Shown in pieces: positions 1-8,734 of a stretch of 34,091 nt of DNA. The notes below the pieces were generated by a model that worked only from the letters and a program-made list of their open reading frames with translations, was not told where the DNA came from and did no database searches. Origin of the DNA: an uncultured Clostridia bacterium (GTDB taxonomy: Bacteria > Bacillota > Clostridia > Lachnospirales > CAG-274). The DNA lies in assembly GCA_947629215.1 (NCBI GenBank), contig CANRCU010000002.1, forward strand, positions 1 to 34,091. Reading direction: 5' to 3'. Position numbers and translations under genes: made by a program. Numbering within the stretch: the stretch's first letter is position 1; each line of letters starts with the position of its first letter.

Positions 1-1
1 A

Positions 2-793
2 TTACCACAATGAACATCCGGATTGGATTATTTTTGGTTCAGAAACGGCTTCCAACAATGCACCAAGCGCATTATACGCTGTCTGCAATGTTTCTTTATT
101 TGCACCGCTTATCTTTTTACCGGCTTTTTCTACTGCCGTATCTGTTCTTTGTTTCTCAACGTATTCATCTGCAAGTGCGCCCTTTTCCACCACATCAAAG
201 CCCAGCAATGCTGCCAATTTTTTAAAAACACCTTTTTTTTCGTTTTGTTCAGGCTCATTCACTGCATCCAAAACATTTTTTGTAACATTTTCCAACTGTA
301 TGTCCTCCTCGCTATAAACTCCAACGCCTCCCATAGAAAAGCCCGTAATTTCACCTTTTTCGATTGCATCCCATATCTTTTGATTGTCAATCTCCATCGT
401 CATCAGCCAAGTGCCTTTCTGCACTGGTTCGTCTCCACACTGAAAATCTGCTTTTGCAATCCAGCTTTCGACTACTGCTACGCCGTCCAATGGTTCAAAA
501 GAGTGCTGCAAATCAACCTTGTTCCCACTCTTTGCAAAATAATAAGCCGCTTTTGTAATTTCACTCTCGGTCATATAATTTCCGTGGGCATCTTCCGTCA
601 GTGGCTCATACACAACACCTGTCACAAAGTGATTGTCTGCATCTTTTTTTACAATTCGACCGCACGTTGTAAACGTCACCTTTCCATCATCAGCTTTTGT
701 GATAAGGAATTTTTTTAGGTTTGCTGCCTTATCCACCAAACTGACAAATTGGATTTTCGCATCTGTGATTTCGTATGCCTTTTTCACTTCCAT
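2..793 (-). CDS. XkdF-like putative phage prohead serine protease
   Basis: The 263-residue product matches the XkdF type of putative phage serine protease in its central region (roughly residues 50-160), with the VYEPLTEDAHG segment, a DLQHSFEP stretch and a glycine-rich ITGFSMGGVG end. Such proteins are thought to process or scaffold the procapsid. Residues 180-255 are charged and partly helical and could be the scaffold-like part. The start is an ATG with AAAGGGGG upstream. The TAA stop lies at positions 2-4, so the gene is complete at the window edge. It is the last visible gene of the late operon; capsid and tail genes presumably follow outside. Confidence 0.75.
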   Translation of the reverse strand: MEVKKAYEITDAKIQFVSLVDKAANLKKFLITKADDGKVTFTTCGRIVKKDADNHFVTGVVYEPLTEDAHGNYMTESEITKAAYYFAKSGNKVDLQHSFEPLDGVAVVESWIAKADFQCGDEPVQKGTWLMTMEIDNQKIWDAIEKGEITGFSMGGVGVYSEEDIQLENVTKNVLDAVNEPEQNEKKGVFKKLAALLGFDVVEKGALADEYVEKQRTDTAVEKAGKKISGANKETLQTAYNALGALLEAVSEPKIIQSGCSLW

Positions 794-834
794 TTGTTCT
801 TGTTCACCCCCTTTCAGTATTGCATATATATATA

Positions 835-860
835 AACAGGACTACGATTGCAGTCCTGTT
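835..860 (-). terminator. Hairpin after the head-morphogenesis gene
   Basis: A 9-bp perfect inverted repeat (AACAGGACT / AGTCCTGTT, 8-nt loop) lies directly after the stop at 864 and before the XkdF-like gene. On the leftward transcript it is followed by an alternating TATATA stretch rather than a run of U, so it may be a weak terminator, a processing site or an RNA-stabilising hairpin that tunes the ratio of structural proteins. Confidence 0.5.
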
Positions 861-863
861 TTC

Positions 864-2504
864 TCATTGCTTTTTCCCGTGAATATAATTTGCTACATTC
901 GCAAGAAAATTAAGTCTTTCTTTCTTTCCATACGCAAACGCCCCTCCTATCGCATCGGCAAACTTTTCTGCTTCAATTACAGATGAGTTTGCCCCAAAAT
1001 AAGCAGTCGCCTCTTTGGATAGCCCTGCTTCTATGTTGAGCATTGCTGACCATCCCACCACATCAGTGCCGGCTATTTTACTTGAGTCTGCATAGGCGTG
1101 AGCAAATTCGTGAAAAATATGAAATCCCGTTGCACGGTCGCTTAAATAAATATGCCCTTCATCAGCAACCTTTCCTTCGCCAATCGCTCTGTAACTGTAT
1201 TGTCCTTGAACGTCAAGCCCTGTTTCCCAAAAATGAATTGTCTTAACACTTGATAGTCCTCCTATATCCTCGTATTGTTCAACAGCAGCAATAATTGTGT
1301 CCATTTGCCTTTTTACCGCCGGAATTTCATCGTGCCATCTTTCTTGCAATGGAATACAGGATGTTTCTACGTTAATGCCCTTATCTTTTAAGTAATCCTG
1401 AAAATCCGCCGCAGTTTTCACCCTGTCAGTCGCTGCTTCAATCCGTTCTCTCGCACTATCCGTAAGGTGTAAATCTGATACATCTCCGGTTAATTCGTAA
1501 TCATCTTTACCGCCCTTAAAGCTATCCGCAGAAAAGGTTGTCTCCACTTTTTCAGACTGCAATTCCCTATACATTTCGTCAAGTTCCCTTTCCCAGTCCT
1601 CGTCCATTTCAGCAATAGCTTCATCTCGTAACTGCTGGCGTTCCTCCGCAGATAAGCCAAGTATGCTTTCATCAACAACATCTTCTGCTATACAGTGACA
1701 GTTTATTGCCTCCTCTGCCGGCAGAATTGTATCAACCGGAAACATAGGATAATATAAAGACCCATCTACTCCGATAAGTTCAAATGGTTTGTCCTTATCC
1801 ACCGTCTGCCCATCAATAGCAACGTGATTTTCTCTCGGCTGATTTTTGTATGCTCCTGTATGTCTCCATCTTTTTTTAGTAATACACGGGCATTGCATCC
1901 GAGCCTCATTCTTTGACACGTTATGCGCTCGCAGCATTTCTGTTACCGCAACACGGCGTGCTTTGTAATACTCGTCCCTTACACCACTATCAAGAATAGC
2001 TTTCGAGATAGTTACTATGCCATCACCATTTTCAAGACTTTTTTTCAGAATACTGTCAATTTCTTTATGACTGTTTAACTTCATTATCGATGCAAGTGTA
2101 TTACTCCATCCATCAATCCAGTCAGTTGTTTTTTTTGATACTGAATTAATCTTTATTGCACTGTCCGTATCTGACGTGTACTTAACCACCATTTTCGGCA
2201 CATACTTTGTAAATTGTTTTTTTGCAGCCTCCGCTATTTTTTTATCTGTTTTATCTATTGATTTAATATGGTCCACTACTTCAAGTAGTCCGTCTACACT
2301 TTTTTGTCCCAAAATTCTTGAAACAAAAAGTTCTGTTTGGTCTACAAGTGCCGCTGCAACATCGTCCTCCATCTCCGAAACCATTTTCACGCTATCTTTT
2401 GGCAATGCTCTGCCTTCGGCTGCAAGCTCATCTTTCAGGTCATCATCTGCCATAGCAATATATCTATCTATAGCCTTGATAACATCGCCGCATATACTAC
2501 ACAT
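864..2504 (-). CDS. Phage head morphogenesis protein (SPP1 gp7/Mu F type) with C-terminal HExxH domain
   Basis: About 546 residues from an ATG at 2504, chosen because GGGGGCG sits 6 nt upstream; the frame stays open to an ATG at 2561. The middle (about residues 180-280) carries the SPP1 gp7/Mu F minor-head signature: KKRWRHTGAYKNQPRENH, AIDGQTV, then PMFPVDT and an NCHC end. After an acidic linker there is an added domain of about 190 residues containing HIFHEFAHAY (HEFAH at about 465-469) and a later EAEKFADAIGG, arranged like a zinc metallopeptidase with a downstream acidic ligand. The gp7 part is expected to act at the portal vertex. The role of the protease-like part is unknown; it could be an injected polyvalent-protein domain. 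The start overlaps the upstream small gene by 8 nt. Confidence 0.85.
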   Translation of the reverse strand: MCSICGDVIKAIDRYIAMADDDLKDELAAEGRALPKDSVKMVSEMEDDVAAALVDQTELFVSRILGQKSVDGLLEVVDHIKSIDKTDKKIAEAAKKQFTKYVPKMVVKYTSDTDSAIKINSVSKKTTDWIDGWSNTLASIMKLNSHKEIDSILKKSLENGDGIVTISKAILDSGVRDEYYKARRVAVTEMLRAHNVSKNEARMQCPCITKKRWRHTGAYKNQPRENHVAIDGQTVDKDKPFELIGVDGSLYYPMFPVDTILPAEEAINCHCIAEDVVDESILGLSAEERQQLRDEAIAEMDEDWERELDEMYRELQSEKVETTFSADSFKGGKDDYELTGDVSDLHLTDSARERIEAATDRVKTAADFQDYLKDKGINVETSCIPLQERWHDEIPAVKRQMDTIIAAVEQYEDIGGLSSVKTIHFWETGLDVQGQYSYRAIGEGKVADEGHIYLSDRATGFHIFHEFAHAYADSSKIAGTDVVGWSAMLNIEAGLSKEATAYFGANSSVIEAEKFADAIGGAFAYGKKERLNFLANVANYIHGKKQ

Positions 2505-2604
2505 TGTTTTCGCCCCCATTACGTTCAGAAACTTTACATAGAGCAGTAATGAATACTCCAACAGTTCCGCCCGTCAAGAAACCTATAACCAGTCCCAGCA
2601 ACAT
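2497..2604 (-). CDS. Tiny membrane protein, DUF3789-like
   Basis: A 35-codon gene between the portal and head-morphogenesis genes. The product begins MLLGLVIGFLTGGTVGVF and has one hydrophobic glycine-rich helix followed by a short charged tail (KVSERNGGENNV). This layout matches the short one-helix DUF3789-type proteins commonly found in Firmicutes phages. A GGGGGTG ribosome site stands about 8 nt before the ATG. It begins 4 nt after the portal stop and overlaps the next start, so translational coupling is likely. Function unknown. It is shorter than most gene-calling cut-offs. Confidence 0.7.
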   Translation of the reverse strand: MLLGLVIGFLTGGTVGVFITALCKVSERNGGENNV

Positions 2605-2607
2605 ATC

Positions 2608-4173
2608 CTACACCCCCTTGTCCTGTTCCAACTTCTGTAAATACCTCTTAATCTGTTTTAAAACAGGCACAATTTCATCATCGTGGTTGTTATGCGCCTT
2701 TTGAATTGCCATATTTACACCAAGCAAACCCGATATTGCATCTGTGGCGTTCGTAGAGCCTTTGGAATACGCAATCGGTATTTCTCCCCACTCTCCATCG
2801 TAATCCTCAGATACTTCACCGAGAGCCTCAAATACAATCTGTTTAGCTTTATTCGGGGTAAGCCCACCTGCACCGTTGCATACTTCCAGTATCTTTACAA
2901 GGTCATCCGGATTTGATATGTCCGGTTCAAGGAAGTACGCCTCTACATATTGAAATCCGAACTCGCTTAACAGCTTGTTATTTATTACCCACGCAAGGGA
3001 TTTTCTTTCGGGCTGGAATACCTGTTTTTCGGTCACTTCCATAGCGGTCTGCGCTGTTGCACGATTAAAGTCCGTAGTATAACCTACATACAAATCCGGA
3101 AGCAAAAATGCGCTTTGTACTTTCTTTCTGCCATTGTCGAGATATGCTTGAAAAAGCTCATCTTGTTGCAATATACTTGCAAGGTCTTTCACTTCAATGG
3201 TTGGTTGGTTTGTTCCCTCAAATTCAAGGTTGTTGTCTGTGCTTTCTGTTTCAAGTATAATAAAAGCGTGTTGTCCCTCTACACCTTTTATGTCATTCAT
3301 ATAATGTTGCAACTTTTCAAAGCTTTCATCGGTGAGTGTACCGCCTTGTATCATAATCATAAGGGGTGTGTGTCTGCCGTTTCTGAAATAATTATTATTC
3401 AAATATTCCGCTTTTCTCATACCATCAACCGATAATGATTGTCCCATCCAACGAACTTCGCCATATGGTTCTGTGCCGATAGCAAATTCCAGTATTTCGT
3501 TAGCCTGATACTCAATATCAAGTTTGTCAACATACAGTCCTGTACGTTTATCCATTATTCGCTTGTCCCCAAACTCTTTAAAGTAAACAGTTCTACCTCC
3601 ACTTTGTTGTCGATACTTCATAAACTTTTTGGGGCGTTTTTCAATTCTGCCATTATACCAAAAATCCGTTTCTTGATATGGTTCCAATGGAATTGTTTTC
3701 GTAACGCTTGGTGTATCTTTCACAAATTCAATCTGACTGACCTCACCAGCCATATTTCTGATAACTTCAAGATACGCAATGCCATACATTTCTCTTGCTT
3801 CAATAACGTCCTCGAACACTTCCTTTGTGTCCATATCCATATTAAGCAAGTTTATTATTTCTTCGGCTCTCTTGTATTCGGCTGCCATCTCCGGAGTTTC
3901 GTCTACATCATCTTTGTATCGAATACCAATTCCATAGCCCGGAATATTATTACGATATGCCCTCGTACATTGTGGCAGAATTGTCGATTGGCTCACCATT
4001 GCCCGTAAACCTCTCATATTATACGTTGGTGCTATCCATTCACTGGCGTTTGCTGTTTCCTCCGGACTTACCTGTGTAGGTGTCAACGACTTTTCTATCA
4101 AATCGTCAAGAGGTGTTTGGCTCTTAATCACTTTTACATCCATCTTAATAGGGCGCAAAGTTTTTTTGCTCAT
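2608..4173 (-). CDS. Phage portal protein, PBSX family
   Basis: The 521-residue product has the features of the PBSX-type portal family: an early YNMRGLRAMVSQSTILPQCT segment, RAYRNNIPGYG, and a middle region EILEFAIGTEPYGEVRWMG followed by LNNNYFRNGRHTPL. Portals form the dodecameric ring at the capsid vertex through which DNA is packaged and to which the neck attaches. The length is typical of the family. The start overlaps the terminase stop in a TAATG arrangement, consistent with coupled translation in the packaging operon. Confidence 0.92.
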   Translation of the reverse strand: MSKKTLRPIKMDVKVIKSQTPLDDLIEKSLTPTQVSPEETANASEWIAPTYNMRGLRAMVSQSTILPQCTRAYRNNIPGYGIGIRYKDDVDETPEMAAEYKRAEEIINLLNMDMDTKEVFEDVIEAREMYGIAYLEVIRNMAGEVSQIEFVKDTPSVTKTIPLEPYQETDFWYNGRIEKRPKKFMKYRQQSGGRTVYFKEFGDKRIMDKRTGLYVDKLDIEYQANEILEFAIGTEPYGEVRWMGQSLSVDGMRKAEYLNNNYFRNGRHTPLMIMIQGGTLTDESFEKLQHYMNDIKGVEGQHAFIILETESTDNNLEFEGTNQPTIEVKDLASILQQDELFQAYLDNGRKKVQSAFLLPDLYVGYTTDFNRATAQTAMEVTEKQVFQPERKSLAWVINNKLLSEFGFQYVEAYFLEPDISNPDDLVKILEVCNGAGGLTPNKAKQIVFEALGEVSEDYDGEWGEIPIAYSKGSTNATDAISGLLGVNMAIQKAHNNHDDEIVPVLKQIKRYLQKLEQDKGV

Positions 4174-5570
4174 TATGCCTCGCTCCTTTTCTTAGATTTT
4201 GCCTTGACCGGCAGACATAATAAAAGCAAGCAATCTGCTTCATCGGGGCTATGTTGTCCTCGCTTTTTAACATCTTTCTTGCTCTCAATCCTAATTTTAC
4301 TGGTTTCCGTCATTTCATATTTTCGTGTTGATAGCTGTGCTACAAGGTCATTATCATCAGGAAGAATAAGCTCGCAGGGCTTCTTCGTTCCATCTTCCTC
4401 GTCGTATGTTGACAACAATTTCTTAACTATCGCCATCATATATGTAGTGCTATCATAAAAATGTTTGTGCTTTATTCTCTGTCCAAACTTTACAGGAATA
4501 ACATCAAGCCACCAAAACCGTTCCGGTTGGTTTCTTTTTATCTGTCGTAATCTATCAACAACACCGCCCCCAACTCCACCGTCATCAATCTTGACAGGTA
4601 TAGTCTCTTTCCAGTGGTATTGTTTAACAAGCATTTCACCGCAGGCAACAATATCATCTGCTGTTTTCATTGTGTCTTGTCCTCTACGCTTACGATAAAA
4701 CGTAACTTTTTCGTCTATCTTATAGCCAATACAGGTTTTATCGTCCCCAAATCTGGCAATATCCGCACCAATATGGATGCTATTCGGATTTTTTCGGGGA
4801 GAATATTCCGTCATAATGCTGTTTTCACACATTGACAATGGAATATAGACATCGTCTTCCTGTAACGGAAATTCACCGGCAACACGAACACGGAATATAT
4901 CGCTATCCTCACCATACATATTTATTATCATATCAACAAAGTCTTGTGATACTTGTGTAGACTTTCTGCCATCTATGTGGAACGTTTTGTAGCTCCCTCT
5001 ATTCTTGTTATGACTATCGTAAAAAAAACCACTCAATTGCGTAGGGTTCCCGCACATCAAAAGCCTTGCTCCTGCGGTAGACAATGAACCGAGTACAGGC
5101 TCATATACCGCATCATCAACGCCCGATGCCTCGTCAATAATATATAAAACGTGTTCTGCGTGAAATCCTTGCAACGCATCCGGCTTCGTACTGGTACGAG
5201 CAACCGCAAACCATTCCTCCGGATGCCCTTTCATATACAGCTTTGATTTTGTCCATATAAGTTCCCTTTCTAATGACGGATTATTACGCATCCATTTATT
5301 AACTTCTGCCCAAAGTATATCGAATAACTGGTGTTGGGTAGGGGCTGTACACGGGATTTTAGGAAACGGGCGGGTCATCATAAACCATATGATTGCCCAC
5401 GCCTCAACTGCACTTTTACCAACACCATGCCCACTTCGCACGCTTGTCATCTGATTATGTACAAGGCTGTTCAAAATATCGCACTGGTCTTTGTTTGGTT
5501 CTGCTTTTATAATGTCTTGTGTAAACTCAACTGGGTGAGTAGCATAATAAAGTATGTGTTCATTCTTCAT
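4173..5570 (-). CDS. terL: Terminase large subunit
   Basis: The DNA-packaging motor. It has an N-terminal ATPase with Walker A SGHGVGKS (about residues 46-53) and Walker B VLYIIDEASG (D146, E147). The C-terminal RNase H-like nuclease has IGADIARFGDDKT (first acidic residue about D270) and a late SPDEADCLLL segment. The start at 5570 is preferred because GAGG lies about 10 nt upstream; the frame also allows an ATG at 5582, directly behind that GAGG. It overlaps the small subunit by 11 nt. Length (about 465 residues) is normal. Confidence 0.93.
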   Translation of the reverse strand: MKNEHILYYATHPVEFTQDIIKAEPNKDQCDILNSLVHNQMTSVRSGHGVGKSAVEAWAIIWFMMTRPFPKIPCTAPTQHQLFDILWAEVNKWMRNNPSLERELIWTKSKLYMKGHPEEWFAVARTSTKPDALQGFHAEHVLYIIDEASGVDDAVYEPVLGSLSTAGARLLMCGNPTQLSGFFYDSHNKNRGSYKTFHIDGRKSTQVSQDFVDMIINMYGEDSDIFRVRVAGEFPLQEDDVYIPLSMCENSIMTEYSPRKNPNSIHIGADIARFGDDKTCIGYKIDEKVTFYRKRRGQDTMKTADDIVACGEMLVKQYHWKETIPVKIDDGGVGGGVVDRLRQIKRNQPERFWWLDVIPVKFGQRIKHKHFYDSTTYMMAIVKKLLSTYDEEDGTKKPCELILPDDNDLVAQLSTRKYEMTETSKIRIESKKDVKKRGQHSPDEADCLLLLCLPVKAKSKKRSEA

Positions 5571-6051
5571 TTTCTGCATCATCCTCTGTTCCTATTCTCT
5601 GCTCGTAAGCCTCCATAATTGCATCCGCCAACGAACCTGACATATCCATATCCGCTGCGGCTTTTGCATCCTGCTCTTTTTTGTATTTGAACTCGTCTTG
5701 TTTTAGCTTGAACTCTTTCTTTTGCATCTCCTGCTTCGGGTCCTCTCCCACAAGCTCACGGATAAATTGTGCTGCTTTAACATTTCCGGCAAGAGCCTCT
5801 TGTAACATCGCAACCATAATACCCATTTGATAGGTCGCATCTTCTTCGTCAATGCCAACCAACTTTAGCTTTCGTGTTATTTCCTTTGAGGTTATTGGCA
5901 TATCCATAAGCATTTTTGCACCGCTTTTCATAGTACGTTTGCGCCGACGGGATGCTCCTGAGTTTATTCCACCTTTTCGGGCTATTTCTCGTACTTCTTC
6001 CGTGCTTCGACTATCAAAGCCCTTACCCTTTAGGTTGTCCGCTCCCGCCAT
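5560..6051 (-). CDS. terS: Probable terminase small subunit
   Basis: A 163-residue basic, helical protein directly upstream of and overlapping the large subunit. The N-terminal half has STEEVREIARKGG followed by a lysine/arginine-rich stretch, a KGG-type pattern common in small terminases of Clostridia phages. The C-terminal half is a charged coiled-coil-like region (KEFKLKQDEFKYKKEQD). It should bind the pac or cos site and present DNA to the large subunit. The ATG at 6051 is preferred over a GTG at 6060 because GGGAGGTG stands about 6 nt before it and contains the GTG. Confidence 0.75.
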   Translation of the reverse strand: MAGADNLKGKGFDSRSTEEVREIARKGGINSGASRRRKRTMKSGAKMLMDMPITSKEITRKLKLVGIDEEDATYQMGIMVAMLQEALAGNVKAAQFIRELVGEDPKQEMQKKEFKLKQDEFKYKKEQDAKAAADMDMSGSLADAIMEAYEQRIGTEDDAENEE

Positions 6052-6092
6052 CGCAATCACCTCCCGTCCTCAATACGGAACGGCTGCAACCA

Positions 6093-7052
6093 TTAGATGA
6101 AATACGGGTCTTTCCGCTGCTTCATCGTCTGGGCAACAAACATATTGGGGGCGGTCATTCTACACGGTATGTCGCATTTACTCATATCTGTTTGTGCCTG
6201 TGCTTTCTTTTCCAAAATATCATCATCCAAAATATGCCCTACTATCTGATACGGCTTATGACAACAATACATTACCTCGCCACGCTCGTTTACGCCTATC
6301 TGCGCCCATTGTGCTGTACAAGTAGTTTCCTGCTTTTCGAGTAAATCCCACTTAAAGTTTAATGTAACACGACTGTCCTTTGCCGCAAGTGCCTTTATTG
6401 CCGCCGTTATTTCCCGTGCTTGTGTTTTTTTCAGCTTATCCTTATAATAACTACCGCCTGTACTTTCCAACGGTCTGAACGAATAGTAGTCTACATCAAG
6501 CCCTCTGTTGGCTTCATAGAATTTCAGAACACCCTCTACACTTTCGGCAACGAATTGTACACCAAGGCTTGTCTTTGGGCTGTTTTCCTTTTTCCATTCT
6601 GCATATGCTCTGATATTCTCAATAACTTGTTTGTATTTTCTTACTCCTCTGGACCTTTCGTAGCTTTCTTCATCGTAACCGTCAAGGCTTACTTTTATAT
6701 AATCAGGCTTAAAATACACAAGGTTGTTAAAATTAGTATTAATACCATAATGTAGCCCTTGTTCTTCCATCCAATTTGTTATTCGCAGGAAATCCGGGCA
6801 TATCGTTGGTTCGCCTCCTCCTGTCAGAATAAACCCCTGAACGCCAATAGCCCGCAGTTTCTCTGCATAGGTTATAAATTCCTCATACGTCATTGCTTTC
6901 GTCCCGTTAGGCAACGTCCAACGTGCGTAGGTGCAATATGGACATCTGTTATTGCAATAATTCGTGAGGAATATATCTGCCGTAATCGGTCTAAAATCCC
7001 CTGCCACTCTATCAACGTGGCTGAACATTTTATCCCCCGTTATGTTCGACAT
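6093..7052 (-). CDS. Radical SAM enzyme in the putative DNA-modification cassette
   Basis: The 319-residue product has the radical SAM cluster motif CNNRCPYC (C33, C37, C40), the GGGEPT SAM-binding motif, and a C-terminal cysteine-rich segment (YCCHKPYQIVGH, then KCDIPCR) that could hold an auxiliary iron-sulfur cluster as in SPASM/twitch proteins. It should cleave SAM to start radical chemistry on an unidentified substrate. The gene overlaps the upstream glycosyltransferase by 23 nt and is separated from terminase small by 41 nt, so it is made with late functions. No precursor peptide is adjacent, which argues against peptide maturation. A nucleotide or sugar substrate is an inference from the neighbours. 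SD AAAGGGGG lies 9 nt before the ATG. Confidence 0.85.
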   Translation of the reverse strand: MSNITGDKMFSHVDRVAGDFRPITADIFLTNYCNNRCPYCTYARWTLPNGTKAMTYEEFITYAEKLRAIGVQGFILTGGGEPTICPDFLRITNWMEEQGLHYGINTNFNNLVYFKPDYIKVSLDGYDEESYERSRGVRKYKQVIENIRAYAEWKKENSPKTSLGVQFVAESVEGVLKFYEANRGLDVDYYSFRPLESTGGSYYKDKLKKTQAREITAAIKALAAKDSRVTLNFKWDLLEKQETTCTAQWAQIGVNERGEVMYCCHKPYQIVGHILDDDILEKKAQAQTDMSKCDIPCRMTAPNMFVAQTMKQRKDPYFI

Positions 7053-7911
7053 TCTCTTTCGCCCCCTTTTTCCATTTCTGGTTTAGTATCTTCGGCGCAC
7101 ATTTTCCCCAATCTATCTTGTGATGTATGCGCTTATGTTTTGTATACATCATTCCGACCTTTACCGCTGACGGCATACTCATAACGGCATAAAATGTTTT
7201 GAGATAAGTTCCACCTTCTTTGTATGCATCTGTCATACCTCCCGTCAATGATTGTGTTGGCAACTGAATAACAGCAAATGCCGTATATGAAAAGAACAGC
7301 CTTCCTCGGCTGCTCTGTGTCGTGTATGTAACAACATCTTCGTTCATTGTACCTTTGAACTGTATCGGTCTGTCTGTCCGGCAAAAGAAACTGTTCATCG
7401 CTTTTCGGAGCAGTCCCTTTTTAAAGTTCCCACCATCCAGTCCTCCAACAAAATCGCCACCTTGACAAAATGCAACTGTATCTGCATTTGATGTATCAAG
7501 AAAATTCAGCATATCCTCAAATACTCTGTCAAAATCTTTTACCGACTTATATTTCAAAGCACCTTTATCCGCATAACGGTAGTCAATACTTTTGTAATCA
7601 TCATCAAGCATAAGGAAATATTTAAGACCTAAATTTTTTGCAATTTTCCAGCTTTCATTTCTGGCATATATAATTGCTCTATGGTCATTAAACGTATCCA
7701 TTGTATCTGCCGCATCATACGCTGCTTGCTTATCAAATACAATTACATGGTCTGCCCCATAATTTGAAATATACTTTTGTTGCTGGTCATCCTCATTGTC
7801 AATAACCATATACCAACGCCCTGTATATCCGCCCTTTTTTAACATTTTCATAGTAACAACATTATCTGCTCTGCCGTGTGTTAGTATGAATACCGCAAAA
7901 TCATTCCGCAT
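7030..7911 (-). CDS. TET-associated-type glycosyltransferase, copy 1
   Basis: A 293-residue GT-A-like protein. It begins with a beta strand FAVFILTHGRADN, has an IYARNESW helix, and carries an acidic metal/sugar-nucleotide motif FLMLDDDY (D103-D105). The C-terminal half contains QFKGTMNEDVVTYT and KIDWGKCAPKILNQKW. The pattern resembles the TET/JBP-associated glycosyltransferases proposed to glycosylate modified bases in phage DNA. It is clearly paralogous to the upstream gene (shared N-terminal H.R motif, YARN and LDDD). It overlaps that gene by 11 nt, with AGGAG just before its ATG. No TET/JBP oxygenase or hydroxymethylase is visible here, so the acceptor base is unknown. A different small-molecule or protein acceptor cannot be excluded. 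Confidence 0.72.
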   Translation of the reverse strand: MRNDFAVFILTHGRADNVVTMKMLKKGGYTGRWYMVIDNEDDQQQKYISNYGADHVIVFDKQAAYDAADTMDTFNDHRAIIYARNESWKIAKNLGLKYFLMLDDDYKSIDYRYADKGALKYKSVKDFDRVFEDMLNFLDTSNADTVAFCQGGDFVGGLDGGNFKKGLLRKAMNSFFCRTDRPIQFKGTMNEDVVTYTTQSSRGRLFFSYTAFAVIQLPTQSLTGGMTDAYKEGGTYLKTFYAVMSMPSAVKVGMMYTKHKRIHHKIDWGKCAPKILNQKWKKGAKENVEHNGG

Positions 7912-8734
7912 CTCGCTCCTTTCGCCACCTTTCGCTGATTATCCTTGGAACATTTGAAGAAAACCTATGACTTTTGCATCCATTTGTCCATCTATAAAAT
8001 GATGGTATCACCATATTGCCATAACTTTCAGCTACATAAGCCGAACTTGCAGCATATAAATCTTTATTTCCTCCATCTTCCATAGACCCCGGTGATGTCA
8101 TAGAAATAACTATTGGCATAAACGCTGCCGCTATTCTTCCCGTCATATTATTCAAATAGCAGTAAATACTATCTTCCCACAACGTACCTATAAAACCGAA
8201 CTGCTCTATATGCGTATTTATGATATATGCGTTTGTCGGGTTATAATAAAATCCACCTTTCTTGATAAGTGGATTGTCTGCTCCACCTATTAATCGTCCG
8301 GCACTCACAAACCCGCCACAAGCAAATCCACTATCAAGTACATACTTACAATATGCATCAAATATCTGGGTAAGATTTTTTACTTTCTTACTTGCCAGTT
8401 TCTTCCCATCTCTATACCTATATACAAAGGAGTTCAGGTCATCGTCAAGTAGCGCAAAACAATCGTACCCTTTCCCTTTTGCAATATCAAAACAGGCATT
8501 ACGAGCATATACAGGAGTTGTCATCTTTCCAAAGTTGTCCGCTGTGTCTACTTTCTTTGCATATTCCTCTTTTGAAAACCTTATAACGTGTCCGCTGTAT
8601 AATTTTTCATATTCCGTATCGTCCATATCATCTGCAACAATAAACCAATCCCCCCCATATCCCGCTTTTTTTAATGCTTTTACCGTGGAACATTGTGGGC
8701 GTTTGTGACTGATGATAAGGACAACATTACGCAT
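7901..8734 (-). CDS. TET-associated-type glycosyltransferase, copy 2
   Basis: A 277-residue paralogue of the next gene. It starts VVLIISHKRPQCSTVKALKK, then FIVADDMDD, VYARNACFDIA and the acidic motif FALLDDDL (D97-D99), followed by GFVSAGRLIGGADN and a LWEDSIYCYLNN segment. The two copies have diverged strongly outside these motifs, so they probably add different sugars or act one after the other. GGAGG lies 6 nt before the ATG, inside the end of the ParB-like gene (8-nt overlap). As for copy 1, a DNA-base acceptor is inferred from family resemblance and context and is not shown by the sequence. Confidence 0.72.
   Translation of the reverse strand: MRNVVLIISHKRPQCSTVKALKKAGYGGDWFIVADDMDDTEYEKLYSGHVIRFSKEEYAKKVDTADNFGKMTTPVYARNACFDIAKGKGYDCFALLDDDLNSFVYRYRDGKKLASKKVKNLTQIFDAYCKYVLDSGFACGGFVSAGRLIGGADNPLIKKGGFYYNPTNAYIINTHIEQFGFIGTLWEDSIYCYLNNMTGRIAAAFMPIVISMTSPGSMEDGGNKDLYAASSAYVAESYGNMVIPSFYRWTNGCKSHRFSSNVPRIISERWRKERDAE

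Noticed and set aside
23..718. Long rightward frame opposite the XkdF-like gene
   Set aside because: It lies wholly opposite a gene with family motifs and a ribosome site; the product is a cysteine/phenylalanine-rich shadow with no recognisable domain.
4408..4440. TTGACA at about 4408 as a rightward promoter
   Set aside because: No -10 element at 16-18 nt and no sensible rightward product; it lies in the terminase coding sequence.
6093..7052. Radical SAM enzyme as a peptide (RiPP) maturase
   Set aside because: The C-terminal cysteines recall SPASM enzymes, but no small precursor gene, recognition domain or transporter lies nearby, and the gene is locked into a phage late operon with glycosyltransferases.
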